Assembly: GCA_949287685.1 (NCBI GenBank)
Contig: CASEHF010000004.1
Span: 1-60,853, forward strand
DNA: 60,853 nt
Direction: 5' to 3'
Source: an uncultured Christensenella sp.
GTDB taxonomy: Bacteria > Bacillota > Clostridia > Christensenellales > UBA1242
Both the position numbers and the translations under genes were made by a program. Numbering within the stretch: position 1 is the stretch's first letter; each line of letters starts with the position of its first letter. Below the pieces are notes generated by a model. That model was given only the letters and a program-made list of their open reading frames with translations, ran no database searches and was not told where the DNA came from. Below are positions 1 to 8,249 of the stretch, one piece after another.

Positions 1-31
1 GATTAATATGTGAATGTGTATCAATTAACAT
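1..31 (-). CDS. tatD: TatD-family metallohydrolase, N-terminal fragment
   Basis: The first ten codons of a minus-strand gene are visible before the window ends. They read MLIDTHSHIN, the usual start of TatD-family metal-dependent DNases, whose HxH motif (here HSH) binds metal. An AGGAAG Shine-Dalgarno sequence lies six bases before the ATG. The gene is divergent from spmA, with about 145 bp between them. The call rests only on this short start and the ribosome binding site, so another amidohydrolase-fold protein is possible. Confidence 0.6.
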   Translation of the reverse strand, partial: MLIDTHSHIN

Positions 32-175
32 TTTTTACTTCCTATATAATATAAAAGAATTTTATAAAAAAGCACTCATTTCGACTTTTAATAAAATAGA
101 CACTTATATAATACAAAACGCGAGAAAAATAGTCAAGTTTTTCATATATTTTGATTTAAGTTCTTAAATTTAGGT

Positions 176-775
176 ATGCGTAAGATTTGGTTTTTTATGG
201 TGCTAGCGAGTCTCGTGACCTTGCTATTCGTTGACCCAGAGGACAGTATCAATGCTATGATGAACGCAGGTGCAGATGCTGTGAATCTAACTATTAAGTT
301 ATTAGGCATTTATGCGGTGTGGCTAGGGATCATCGCCCTTGTTGATGCGAGTGGATTGTCTAATAAAATTGCTAACCTGCTCGACCCCGTAATAGATTGG
401 CTGTTTGGTAAAACTGACACGGAAACAAAAAAATACATTGCTCTAAATATGTCGGCGAACATTTTAGGTATGGGCAATGCCTGCACACCCACTGGATTAA
501 AGGCGATGAACGGGCTCGACAAACAGAACAACTCCACGGCCGCCTCAACCGCTATGATTATGCTAATCGTAATTAACGCAACTAGCCTCCAACTGATACC
601 TACCACAATTATAGGACTAAGGCAACAATACGGCAGCACCGCAAGTAGCGACATAATTCTGCCGACCATAATCTCGACATTTATCTCGACCGCCCTAGGC
701 ATAATTCTCGTAAAAATTTGCGCAAAAATTCACAAAAAACACCAAAATAAAATAAAAAAGAGCAAAAATAGATGA
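176..775 (+). CDS. spmA: Spore maturation protein A
   Basis: A 199-residue membrane protein with a nucleoside-recognition/Gate domain. The family motif around NMSANILGMGNACTPTGL (residues about 92-109) is diagnostic of SpmA. With SpmB it is needed for dehydration of the spore core and heat resistance in Bacillus and Clostridium. It has several hydrophobic segments and a lysine-rich C-terminal tail. Its stop overlaps the start of spmB (ATGA), so the two are translationally coupled. The upstream ribosome site is weak, with only a short AGGT directly before ATG. Length is normal for the family. Confidence 0.93.
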   Translation: MRKIWFFMVLASLVTLLFVDPEDSINAMMNAGADAVNLTIKLLGIYAVWLGIIALVDASGLSNKIANLLDPVIDWLFGKTDTETKKYIALNMSANILGMGNACTPTGLKAMNGLDKQNNSTAASTAMIMLIVINATSLQLIPTTIIGLRQQYGSTASSDIILPTIISTFISTALGIILVKICAKIHKKHQNKIKKSKNR

Positions 776-1284
776 CTGTCAGCGTGTTTGTCACTCCTGT
801 GCTGATAATTTTACTGCTTGTTTATTGTGCAAAAAAGAAAGTAAACTGCTACGGGACCTTTGCAAATGGGGCCAAGGGAGCAATTGGGCTTTGTCTCGAT
901 GTGCTACCCTTTTTGGTAACAATCTTTGTAGCCATTCAATTATTTCGCATTAGTGGGCTGGCTGAAATTGTGGCAAACTATTTGGGTCCAATAATTGAGT
1001 GTATAGGAATACCGCGCGAGTTGACCGAACTAATGATAATTAGACCCTTTAGCGGTAGTGGGAGCCTCGCACTTGCGGAGCAAATCTTTTCCACCTACGG
1101 ACCTGATAGTTATATATCGCGATGCGCTAGTGTAATTATGGGTAGTAGCGAAACCATTTTTTATGTAGCGACTATATATTTAAGTCAAACCAAAGCAAAA
1201 CGCCTACTCTACGCAATACCAGTAGCGCTCATTGCAACGCTTGCTAGCAGCATAATCGCGTGTCTACTATGTCGAGTAATGTAA
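772..1284 (+). CDS. spmB: Spore maturation protein B
   Basis: A 170-residue integral membrane protein with the Gate domain of SpmB. The segment RPFSGSGSLALAEQIF (about residues 84-99) and the following GSSETIFYV motif are typical of the family. It works with SpmA in spore core dehydration. It overlaps spmA by four bases and is the last gene of the pair, since no gene follows for 475 bp. This is direct evidence that the organism belongs to an endospore-forming lineage. Confidence 0.94.
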   Translation: MTVSVFVTPVLIILLLVYCAKKKVNCYGTFANGAKGAIGLCLDVLPFLVTIFVAIQLFRISGLAEIVANYLGPIIECIGIPRELTELMIIRPFSGSGSLALAEQIFSTYGPDSYISRCASVIMGSSETIFYVATIYLSQTKAKRLLYAIPVALIATLASSIIACLLCRVM

Positions 1285-1439
1285 ATGTTATATAAAACTT
1301 CCCCAAAGCAATTTTAGTAAACACCACTGTCTAGCGCTGTGCAAATTATAAAATTGAAAAGCAAAAACGCGCTTTACTAAAAACCCAAGAATCAAATGCC
1401 AAAACAAACCAGAAATTAAAAGATTTTAGGAGGTAAAAT

Positions 1440-1481
1440 ATGAAATTGTTTGATTTAATAAAATTAAAATATTTGGTATAA
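1440..1481 (+). other. Possible decayed small membrane-peptide ORF in the 1285-1759 gap
   Basis: In an otherwise empty AT-rich gap of 475 bp there is a strong AGGAGG (1428-1433) six bases before an ATG. The frame codes MKLFDLIKLKYLV and then stops. A shift of one base near 1475 would continue it as the hydrophobic stretch GIILLVFFEI. It may be the stump of a small membrane gene or a leader peptide; it could also be chance. I see nothing else in the gap except the promoter near 1700. Confidence 0.3.
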
Positions 1482-1699
1482 TTTTGCTTGTATTTTTTGA
1501 AATTTAATAAAAATTAGCCACTTTTACACAATTTTAATAGTACTAGCATTAGTTTTATAATAATGTAAGTCGTTATACTATGATAACAGTAGCTAACTCA
1601 TAAAAAGCAACTTTGATAACTTTTTCACAAAATAGTTAAGTACTTTATATTATTTGAATAATGATAGTCTAGTCAATCGGTATTATTTTTGTAAAGGTA

Positions 1700-1728
1700 T
1701 TGAAATCAAAAATGTTATGTGGTATAAT
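1700..1728 (+). promoter_or_regulatory. SigA-type promoter of the transglutaminase-like gene
   Basis: TTGAAA (1700-1705), a 17-bp spacer and TATAAT (1723-1728) lie 31 bp before the start codon at 1760. Confidence 0.65.
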
Positions 1729-1759
1729 ATATTAAATAGGATTTAGAATTGAGGAAAAA

Positions 1760-2530
1760 ATGGTTATAATAGATAAAATACTGACACTTGACGATGTCGA
1801 GAAATTGAATAAAGCAAATAGAGCCGAAGTTATACTAAAAAACACGGTGGGACAAAAAGCCGATATTATAGAGCAACTTAATGACAATGTAAGTATTCGA
1901 GTAATCAACGGTTATGATGCCACAAAATACGCAAAATACAAAGAACCTAAGTACCAACAACGCACTTATTACAAGCCGAAAGATTTGGCGGCAGTGATTA
2001 GAGCTTTTGAGACAATTGAAAACAACATAGATAAAAAATGGACTGACACCGAAAAGGCGCTATTTGTATATATTTATTTAATTAAAAATATTCAATACGA
2101 CTATGACAGCAAAAACAACGATGCGAACAGCAATTTACTCCCTATACTCACCCATTCCAGCAAGTGTGCAGGCTTTGCCACCTGTTTTATGGAGGCTATG
2201 GACCGACTAGAAATTGAAAATGAATTTAAAAATGTCCCCAAAATTCACTCCTTTAATTTTGTTAAATTAAACAAGCACTGGCGCGCTATTGATGTCACTT
2301 GGGGGCGCACTTATCTCGATGGAGAGCCAAATAACAAAGACTTTTTACGACACTTTGGCATGTTGCCAATTGATGACAAATCATGTACCTTCACATATTT
2401 TTTAACTGATGAGCCTTTACAAAAAACCAAGCCCTTCACAAAGAGTGAAGTGAAAAATGCCCTCAAGACTATAAATGCTAGCCGACATAAATTCGCCACA
2501 CAAGATAAAGAAAGTGAAATGGCACGATAG
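1760..2530 (+). CDS. Transglutaminase-like domain protein
   Basis: A 256-residue soluble protein without a signal peptide. The middle holds a papain-like transglutaminase core: a Cys in SSKCAGFATCFMEAM (about residues 133-147), a His in KHWRAIDVTW (about 172-181) and the Asp in the same segment, matching the Cys-His-Asp triad order. Such proteins act as peptidases or cross-linking enzymes, or have lost activity; the substrate cannot be told. ATG is preceded by GAGGA and a good promoter. It stands alone and is convergent with clpC. Confidence 0.65.
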   Translation: MVIIDKILTLDDVEKLNKANRAEVILKNTVGQKADIIEQLNDNVSIRVINGYDATKYAKYKEPKYQQRTYYKPKDLAAVIRAFETIENNIDKKWTDTEKALFVYIYLIKNIQYDYDSKNNDANSNLLPILTHSSKCAGFATCFMEAMDRLEIENEFKNVPKIHSFNFVKLNKHWRAIDVTWGRTYLDGEPNNKDFLRHFGMLPIDDKSCTFTYFLTDEPLQKTKPFTKSEVKNALKTINASRHKFATQDKESEMAR

Positions 2531-2672
2531 TTTAATAACATACAAAACTAAGTGAAACTTTAAAAAAAATTACATTAAATGCGATTTTTATTAAAAATTT
2601 GATATTTTTAATTGTTTTTGATAAAATTTTACGAAATTTAAACCATATTACTTAAACTATAACATTTGAATT

Positions 2673-2711
2673 AAAAAACTACACTTCCGTAATTTAGGTA
2701 GTGTAGTTTTT
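2673..2711. terminator. Bidirectional terminator between the transglutaminase-like gene and clpC
   Basis: AAAACTACAC pairs with a matching arm ending in GTGTAGTTTT around a loop of about 14 nt, with A and T runs on the two sides, so it can stop both convergent transcripts. Confidence 0.75.
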
Positions 2712-2783
2712 ATTTATGAAATGCCTACATTATTCTATTATCTTAAAAACTATATATTAATTTTATTTATATAAGCGTACTTT

Positions 2784-5297
2784 TTAAGTATTAGGCTGAC
2801 TGGATGTATCGGTAGAAGCATCTGTCTTGGGTTGGTAAATGCGGAATTTGAGTTTGCCTAGTTCGACATCGGCATCTACTGTGACCTTTGCATTGGCGGT
2901 AAGTTTCCCTGATAAAATCTCATCAGCAAGTTTATCCTCAATCTCCTGCTCAATCACTCTACGCAACGGTCTAGCACCATAGTCGGCGGTATATCCCTTT
3001 TGCACAAGGTACTTTAGCGCATCCTCGGTAAATTTGAGTTCGATATTTTGCGCTTTTAGTTTGTTGACCACCTTTGTGATTAACAACTTCGCAATGTGAG
3101 CAAGTTCGGGCTTTGATAGTGACTTGAATATCACAATACTATCAATACGGTTTAAAAATTCAGGTCTAAACATACCTTTTATCGCTTTATTCAAGATTTC
3201 GGCAGCATCCTCATCGAGTTTTGCAATTTTATCCTCATCCTCTTCTTGCTCGTATTGGGCGCGATTTTTCTTGTATGCGGGGTCACTAACCCCTGCGTTA
3301 CTGGTCATAATTATAATAGTGTTTTTAAAACTTACAGTTCTACCGTGGCTGTCTGTCAACCTACCATCATCCATAACCTGCAACAAAATGTTAAACACAT
3401 CGGGATGCGCCTTTTCAATCTCATCAAATAAGATAATTGAATACGGCTTTCTACGCACTTGCTCAGTAAGTTGTCCGCCATCATCGTGCCCTATATATCC
3501 TGGAGGCGAACCGATTAGTTTGCTAACCGAATGCGACTCCATATACTCACTCATATCAAGGCGAATAATTAAATTTTCATCATCAAACATTGCCTCAGCC
3601 AAGGCTTTACTTAACTCAGTTTTTCCAACACCTGTAGGTCCTAAAAACAAGAATGTGCCTATTGGTCTATTTGGGTCCTTGAGTCCTGCGCGAGCACGGC
3701 GAATTGCTTTACTAACCGCCACGACCGCCTGGTCCTGCCCAATCACACGAGCGTGAAGCAAACTCTCGAGTCCCATAAGTTTGTCGCGTTCGGTCTTGGT
3801 AAGTTTTGTAACAGGAATATGTGTCCACTGAGACACCACGCGCGCAATATCATCAAAACCTATGCTTGCGCTATTTTCCTTGCTCTCAAAGTCCGCTTGC
3901 ATTTTGTCGATCTCCTCGGTTACTCGCTTGATTTCCTCGCGAATAAAGGCTGCTTTTTCGTAATTTTGAGCGACAACAGCCTCTTTTTTGTCATTTTCGA
4001 GGCGAATTAACTCATCTTTTTTCTGTTTTAGAGGCGCCGGAATTGTAGCACCGCTAACTTTTGCACGACTGCTCGCCTCATCGATTAGGTCGATTGCCTT
4101 GTCTGGCAAACTTCTGTCCATAATGTAGCGGTCACTGAGAGTCGCAGCAGCCTCAATTGCTTCATCTGTAATTTTGACATTGTGGAAAGCCTCATAACTA
4201 TCGCGGAGTCCCTCTAGAATTTTAATCGTTTGCTCGACTGTCGGTGGATTCACCATAACAGGCTGAAATCTACGCTCGAGCGCCTTGTCCTGTTCGATAA
4301 ATTTGCGATACTCATCGGTAGTTGTGGCACCGATTGTCTGGAGTTCTCCACGCGCAAGGTATGGTTTTAGCATATCAGCAGGGCTAATTTCGCCCTTGTC
4401 ACCACCCGCCTGTGCTAAGGTATGCAACTCATCGATAAACACGATAATGTCTTTATTCTGGATAATAGTCTCTACGGCGTTTTTGAGTTTTTCCTCCATA
4501 CTACCGCGATACTTTGTACCCGCCATTAAGGAGCCGAGTTCGAGCGAAAAAATTGTTTTATTCTTTAATAAATCTGGCACATTTCCATTCACAATCGCGG
4601 TAGCCAAGCCCTCTACAACGGCTGATTTTCCGACCCCCGCCTCACCAATTAGCACGGGGTTGTTCTTAGTTTTTCTACACAAAATCTCGATAACGCGGGC
4701 AATCTCATCCTCGCGCCCGATTACGGGGTCAATTTTGTTTTGGCGTGCTTTTAGCGTTAAATCGGTACCGAGGTCGAGTAGATTTTTGGGCAAGGTACTG
4801 CCATCGTTTTTAGAGTCAACGGTTTCGCCGCTCTCGCCCTCCTCGTACGATTCGTTTCGGAGCGCATTCAGCACATCATATTTCAGCTTATCGATGTCGA
4901 TATTAAACCCACGCTCAAGCATCGTAAGTGCCGCACTTCTGTTTGTCGCGAGCATTGCTAGCATTACATGCTCGGTCCCCACAAAAGTTTGCCCTAGGCG
5001 TGCAGAAATTTCTTGACTAGCGCGCAAAATTTCCTTTACTAGCGGAGTTAAATCGATTTCGCTCTGGTCTAGACTTGGGCTTTTTTGCACATTCTCATCA
5101 AAAAGTTGCAAATAACTTGCTTTTGTCACTCCATATTTTTTCAGTATTTTTGCGGACAAGCATTCCTCAACCGAAATTATACCAAAAAGCAAGTGCTCGG
5201 TGCCAAGCTCCAAATGGCCGCTACGGTTGGCAAGTTCTCCCGCGTTTTGCAATGCTGTGTCCACAAGTTGTGTAAATCCATTGTTTTGTGAAAACAT
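2784..5297 (-). CDS. clpC: ClpC-type AAA+ ATPase
   Basis: An 837-residue HSP100 unfoldase. The Clp_N double repeat covers about 1-145; AAA1 has Walker A GEAGVGKS at 218-225 and Walker B VFIDE near 286-290. A short middle domain with a UVR-like helix spans about 422-470, and AAA2 has GPTGVGKT at 553-560 and LFDEIEKAH near 623-631. The short middle domain separates it from ClpB. ClpC normally feeds proteins to ClpP through a VGF/IGF tripeptide in the loop after the TSNAG motif. Here that loop (about 671-705) reads DPAYKKNRAQYEQEEDEDK and on through acidic residues with no such tripeptide. It is the last gene of ctsR-mcsA-clpC, four bases after mcsA, with AGGGGGAA before ATG. Regulation is by the CtsR box at 6453-6469. 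Confidence 0.95.
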   Translation of the reverse strand: MFSQNNGFTQLVDTALQNAGELANRSGHLELGTEHLLFGIISVEECLSAKILKKYGVTKASYLQLFDENVQKSPSLDQSEIDLTPLVKEILRASQEISARLGQTFVGTEHVMLAMLATNRSAALTMLERGFNIDIDKLKYDVLNALRNESYEEGESGETVDSKNDGSTLPKNLLDLGTDLTLKARQNKIDPVIGREDEIARVIEILCRKTKNNPVLIGEAGVGKSAVVEGLATAIVNGNVPDLLKNKTIFSLELGSLMAGTKYRGSMEEKLKNAVETIIQNKDIIVFIDELHTLAQAGGDKGEISPADMLKPYLARGELQTIGATTTDEYRKFIEQDKALERRFQPVMVNPPTVEQTIKILEGLRDSYEAFHNVKITDEAIEAAATLSDRYIMDRSLPDKAIDLIDEASSRAKVSGATIPAPLKQKKDELIRLENDKKEAVVAQNYEKAAFIREEIKRVTEEIDKMQADFESKENSASIGFDDIARVVSQWTHIPVTKLTKTERDKLMGLESLLHARVIGQDQAVVAVSKAIRRARAGLKDPNRPIGTFLFLGPTGVGKTELSKALAEAMFDDENLIIRLDMSEYMESHSVSKLIGSPPGYIGHDDGGQLTEQVRRKPYSIILFDEIEKAHPDVFNILLQVMDDGRLTDSHGRTVSFKNTIIIMTSNAGVSDPAYKKNRAQYEQEEDEDKIAKLDEDAAEILNKAIKGMFRPEFLNRIDSIVIFKSLSKPELAHIAKLLITKVVNKLKAQNIELKFTEDALKYLVQKGYTADYGARPLRRVIEQEIEDKLADEILSGKLTANAKVTVDADVELGKLKFRIYQPKTDASTDTSSQPNT

Positions 5298-5300
5298 AGT

Positions 5301-5795
5301 CTATTCCCCCTTTTTTCCTTCAATATTATCAATTTGACGCTTCAATGCCGCGGCATCCTCGTATCGCTCCTCGGCTACGGCGTTTTTCAACCTCTCTTTT
5401 AGGCTGTCCACTTCGCTAGCCTTTGGCAATGTGCGTTTTTTTAGTTTCACTCTCTCAATAGGCGCTGGCTGGTCAGCATAAAAGTTCTTTATTGCAGGCT
5501 CGACAACTTCGCTTAAATATTTATAACACTCTGGGCAGTTGAGCCTACCGGTTTCCAAAAATTCTTTACTCGTATACCCGCATACAGGACACGAAAGCAC
5601 CCTACGCGAAGGCTTGCGGCGCGCAAACGCAACAGGGAAATCGAAAAATTCCCCAATCATTGGCTCGACAATTTCATCTAGCCCGCGCTCCTTTCGTGCG
5701 CAATCGGCACAGAGATGCTGCTCAGTACGATGCCCATTTATCTCCAGCCAAGTTAAGTGTGTGGCTGGCTTTCCACATTTATCACAATAATACAT
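5301..5795 (-). CDS. mcsA: McsA-like zinc-finger protein with UVR motif
   Basis: A 164-residue protein with four CxxC pairs (CDKC, CADC, CPVC, CPEC) in the first 95 residues and a C-terminal UVR motif (about 127-160, KERLKNAVAEERYEDAAALK). In Bacillus McsA binds zinc, activates the arginine kinase McsB and modulates CtsR. Here mcsB is absent: the gene after mcsA is clpC, with only a few bases between. GGAGGTG precedes ATG. It may act as a ClpC adaptor or redox/metal sensor without McsB; that is inference. Confidence 0.9.
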   Translation of the reverse strand: MYYCDKCGKPATHLTWLEINGHRTEQHLCADCARKERGLDEIVEPMIGEFFDFPVAFARRKPSRRVLSCPVCGYTSKEFLETGRLNCPECYKYLSEVVEPAIKNFYADQPAPIERVKLKKRTLPKASEVDSLKERLKNAVAEERYEDAAALKRQIDNIEGKKGE

Positions 5796-5807
5796 AGACT
5801 CACCTCC

Positions 5808-6275
5808 TCAGTCCTTTTTCCTTAAAAATTTTTTGTGTTTTACTAAAATTCGCTGCAAAATCTGCGCGCGTAAGTGGTTTTCTAGTTTGAACGGATTACT
5901 CAATGCGCTAGGACTCAAGGCAATTTTAATTATTTCCGCCTCATCCTCGTGCAATACATTACGCTCGACCGCGCTATCTATTATATAGCACGCCGTGCGG
6001 TAATCAACACCATCATTCAGCCTATCAATAACGCCATTGAGCCAAGTCGAATCTTTCGTATCGGCGCGCATAATCGTAATGTAGCCGCCACCGCCGCGCT
6101 TTGATTCAATGAGAAAGCCACGCTCGTAATTAAAGCGTGTAGACAGCACATAGTTAATTTGACTAGGGGCGACATTGAAGTAACTAGCCAAGTCATTGCG
6201 GCTAATATCAAGGTAATTATCATCTCCTAGGGTCTTAATCAAAAATTCCTCTATCATATCCGAAATATTTGACAC
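5808..6275 (-). CDS. ctsR: Transcriptional repressor CtsR
   Basis: The start is the GTG at 6275, giving VSNISDMIEEF. AAAGGAGGT ends five bases upstream, and the alignment with CtsR begins there; the longer reading back to 6338 lacks support. The 155-residue protein has the CtsR winged helix with PSQINYVLSTRF and the glycine-rich wing RGGGGY, the loop that senses heat in Bacillus CtsR. It represses class III heat-shock (clp) genes. It heads the ctsR-mcsA-clpC operon and a perfect CtsR operator lies at its own promoter, so it is autoregulated. Confidence 0.95.
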   Translation of the reverse strand: MSNISDMIEEFLIKTLGDDNYLDISRNDLASYFNVAPSQINYVLSTRFNYERGFLIESKRGGGGYITIMRADTKDSTWLNGVIDRLNDGVDYRTACYIIDSAVERNVLHEDEAEIIKIALSPSALSNPFKLENHLRAQILQRILVKHKKFLRKKD

Positions 6276-6452
6276 GCCACACCTCCTTTGTGCGCCTCTC
6301 ACACAACGAAATTGCAAAAAATTGCACTTTTTTATCAAAAAACGCGTTTTTTACGCTTTTTTAGCGTTCTTTGCGCATTCGTTAAACCTCGATACTTTTG
6401 CCCTCCCCACCTATCGAAGTGGAGTGTCAATGATTTCGTGGAGTTGTGCGAG

Positions 6453-6469
6453 TTTGACTTTCTTTGACC
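6453..6469 (-). promoter_or_regulatory. CtsR operator
   Basis: On the minus strand the site reads GGTCAAAGAAAGTCAAA, a full match to the known heptad direct repeat RGTCAAANANRGTCAAA. It begins five bases downstream of the -10 box, so bound CtsR would cover the transcription start. Confidence 0.93.
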
Positions 6470-6474
6470 TTTAT

Positions 6475-6503
6475 ATTATATATTTATTATATGCATTTGT
6501 CAA
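6475..6503 (-). promoter_or_regulatory. SigA promoter of ctsR-mcsA-clpC
   Basis: On the minus strand: TTGACA (6498-6503), a 17-bp spacer and TATAAT (6475-6480). It is a perfect consensus promoter whose start region is covered by the CtsR box. The leader to the GTG start is about 190 nt. Confidence 0.9.
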
Positions 6504-6615
6504 TAGTTTGTGTCAAGTTTTTCTAAAAAATTTGAGAAAATTTTTATTATTAGCAATGCGATTGAGATACACACCCTCTCCCTCAAATTTCCTCTAAAAA
6601 ATATCGAACAAATGT

Positions 6616-6643
6616 TTGACAAAGCCAATTTTTTGTATATAAT
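6616..6643 (+). promoter_or_regulatory. Consensus promoter with no clear gene
   Basis: TTGACA (6616-6621), a 16-bp spacer and TATAAT (6638-6643) on the plus strand. The next gene starts 390 bp further on and the DNA between is repeat-rich and hairpin-forming. It may drive a noncoding RNA or a long leader of the polymerase gene. It is divergent from the ctsR promoter. Confidence 0.6.
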
Positions 6644-6935
6644 ATATAGGAATAGATGCGGTGCGTGGGCGCAGTGCAGAGGCACACCGCCGATAGATAA
6701 GTAAAGCTATTCGCTCTTAATGTTGTCTACAGTTAGTTAGGAATGTTTAAAAAGGAATAGATCCTTTGTCTAAAGGCGCTGCGGGTCGAGGCTCAGGATG
6801 ACCAGTAAATGAAACGCACCGCGGATACGACTGTACTATTTTCTTGTTGGTACGACTTGTTCTTTCTTATTGCGGGTGAGGCTTCGCACCGACTACACAC
6901 CGAGGTCGAGGCTCAATAGGAATTACAGATTGCGC
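6644..6935 (+). repeat. Interspersed GC-rich repeat region with a GGAATAGATCC element
   Basis: In an otherwise AT-rich gap this stretch holds a short GGAATAGA copy at 6649 with a GC-rich hairpin, and a fuller element at 6751-6803. The latter starts AAAGGAATAGATCCTTTG and ends GAGGCTCAGGATGACC. About 50 bases of it match the inverted copy at 58903-58956 with three differences. No ORF is convincing. The remaining gap to 7035 is AT-rich without visible signals except the ribosome site of the polymerase gene. Confidence 0.7.
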
Positions 6936-7035
6936 TTAAAAGTCAACAACTTAACCCGCGCGACAATATATAGTTAAGTATATAAAACCAGCAGCATAAA
7001 AATAAAGGGAAATTAAATAATCAAGGAGGTGAAGC

Positions 7036-7734
7036 GTGGACAAGATAATTTTGCATTGTGATTTAAACAACTTTTATGCATCAGTGGAATGCGTGCTAAA
7101 CCCCGTATTATGGTCAAAGCCCGTTGCGGTCACAGGTAACCCGCGCACGCGACACGGCATAATTTTAGCAAAAAACAATGTAGCAAAAAGTTTTGGCATT
7201 AAGACCGCACAAGCCATTTGGGAGGCGAAAAAACTTTGCCCTGATTTAATTTGCTTACCTCCGCAGTTTGAAATTTACAAAAAATACAGCGAGCAAGTGC
7301 GCGAAATCTACAAGCGTTTTACCGATAGAGTCGAGAGTTTTGGACCCGATGAGTGTTGGCTAGATGTCACCCACTCTACTAAACTTTTTGGCAGCGGCCC
7401 CGAAATTGCAGACAGGCTACGCGAGATTGTAAAAAAGGAAACAGGGCTCACGATTTCGGTCGGGGTGTCCTTTAACAAATACTTCGCAAAACTCGGCAGC
7501 GACTTAAAGAAACCCGATGCGACAACGGTTATCACGCGCGAGAATTTTCGAGACAAAATTTGGGGGCTGCCTGCGGATAGCCTAATTTTTATCGGTAAAC
7601 ACACCATTATCAAACTCAACCGCCTCAACATCTACACGATCGGCGATTTAGCGCAGGCGGATGAAAATGTATTAAAGCAGCAATCTATTATCAAGCCAAT
7701 GATTGACCGCTGTACGCGATTTGCGCACATATGA
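7036..7734 (+). pseudogene. Y-family DNA polymerase (DinB/Pol IV type), N-terminal part of a split gene
   Basis: Starts at GTG after AAGGAGGTG. It holds the catalytic part of a Y-family translesion polymerase: HCDLNNFYASVE at the N-terminus with the first metal-binding Asp, and SFGPDECWLDV (about residues 97-107) with the Asp-Glu pair. The helix-hairpin-helix region is reached near residue 215, then the frame ends after a few unrelated residues. The homologous protein goes on in another frame from about 7703. About 30 residues that usually join the thumb to the little finger are missing, so this looks like a deletion with a frameshift. Intact family members are about 400 residues. Confidence 0.75.
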
Positions 7735-8182
7735 GGAGGTCGAGACTATGGTATTGACTCTCGCCGAAAAGGTCACTTATCGTATGCGACAAATAGGAGT
7801 GCTCGGGAGAACAGCAACCTTGTCGATTCGAAATAACGATTTAACGCACAGCTCACACTCCATAACCACCCAAACCGCCATCGACAATGCCGAGGACTTC
7901 GCTAAAATGTGTATGCAGATTTTTGACAAACACTGGAAAGCAAACACCCCTTACGCAATTAGGGCGGTGCGGGTAAGTTTGTCCAATCTAGAGCGTGCAG
8001 ACACGGCACGGCAAATAAACCTTTTCGATTATAACAAAAACGAGAAGTTAAAAAAGTTAAATGAAAGCCTAGATAAAATTAGAGACAAGTACGGCTACTA
8101 TGCTGTTAGGCGGGCAAAAACCATTGAGCGTGATTTTATAAATTATTACGAAGCCGATGAGGAGGAGGCAGAAGCAGACTAA
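7703..8182 (+). pseudogene. Y-family DNA polymerase, C-terminal (little finger) part
   Basis: Carries the little-finger domain, starting with TAVRDLRTYEEVE, which in intact DinB follows the thumb. It is in a different frame from the catalytic part. A strong AGGAGG (7734-7739) overlaps the stop of the first part, and an in-frame ATG follows at 7748, so separate translation of a 144-residue little finger is possible. Whether the two pieces could work together is unknown; a broken gene or an assembly error is the simpler reading. It ends in an acidic tail. Confidence 0.7.
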
Positions 8183-8249
8183 ATAGAAAAAAAGTTGCAC
8201 TATGCTATAATTAGGCTAGAAAAATGTGGTTAGTAATAGTATTTCCTGT

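Noticed and set aside
310-702. Long minus-strand ORF opposite spmA
   Set aside because: It mirrors a well-supported spmA gene, lacks a ribosome site and has no family features. The same holds for the ORFs opposite clpC, gpmI, pgk, glmM, the surface protein and others.
3777-3860. Sequence IGF in the ClpC protein
   Set aside because: It occurs at about residue 479-481 (SASIGFDD), in the linker before the second AAA domain, not in the ClpP-binding loop, so it does not restore the docking motif.
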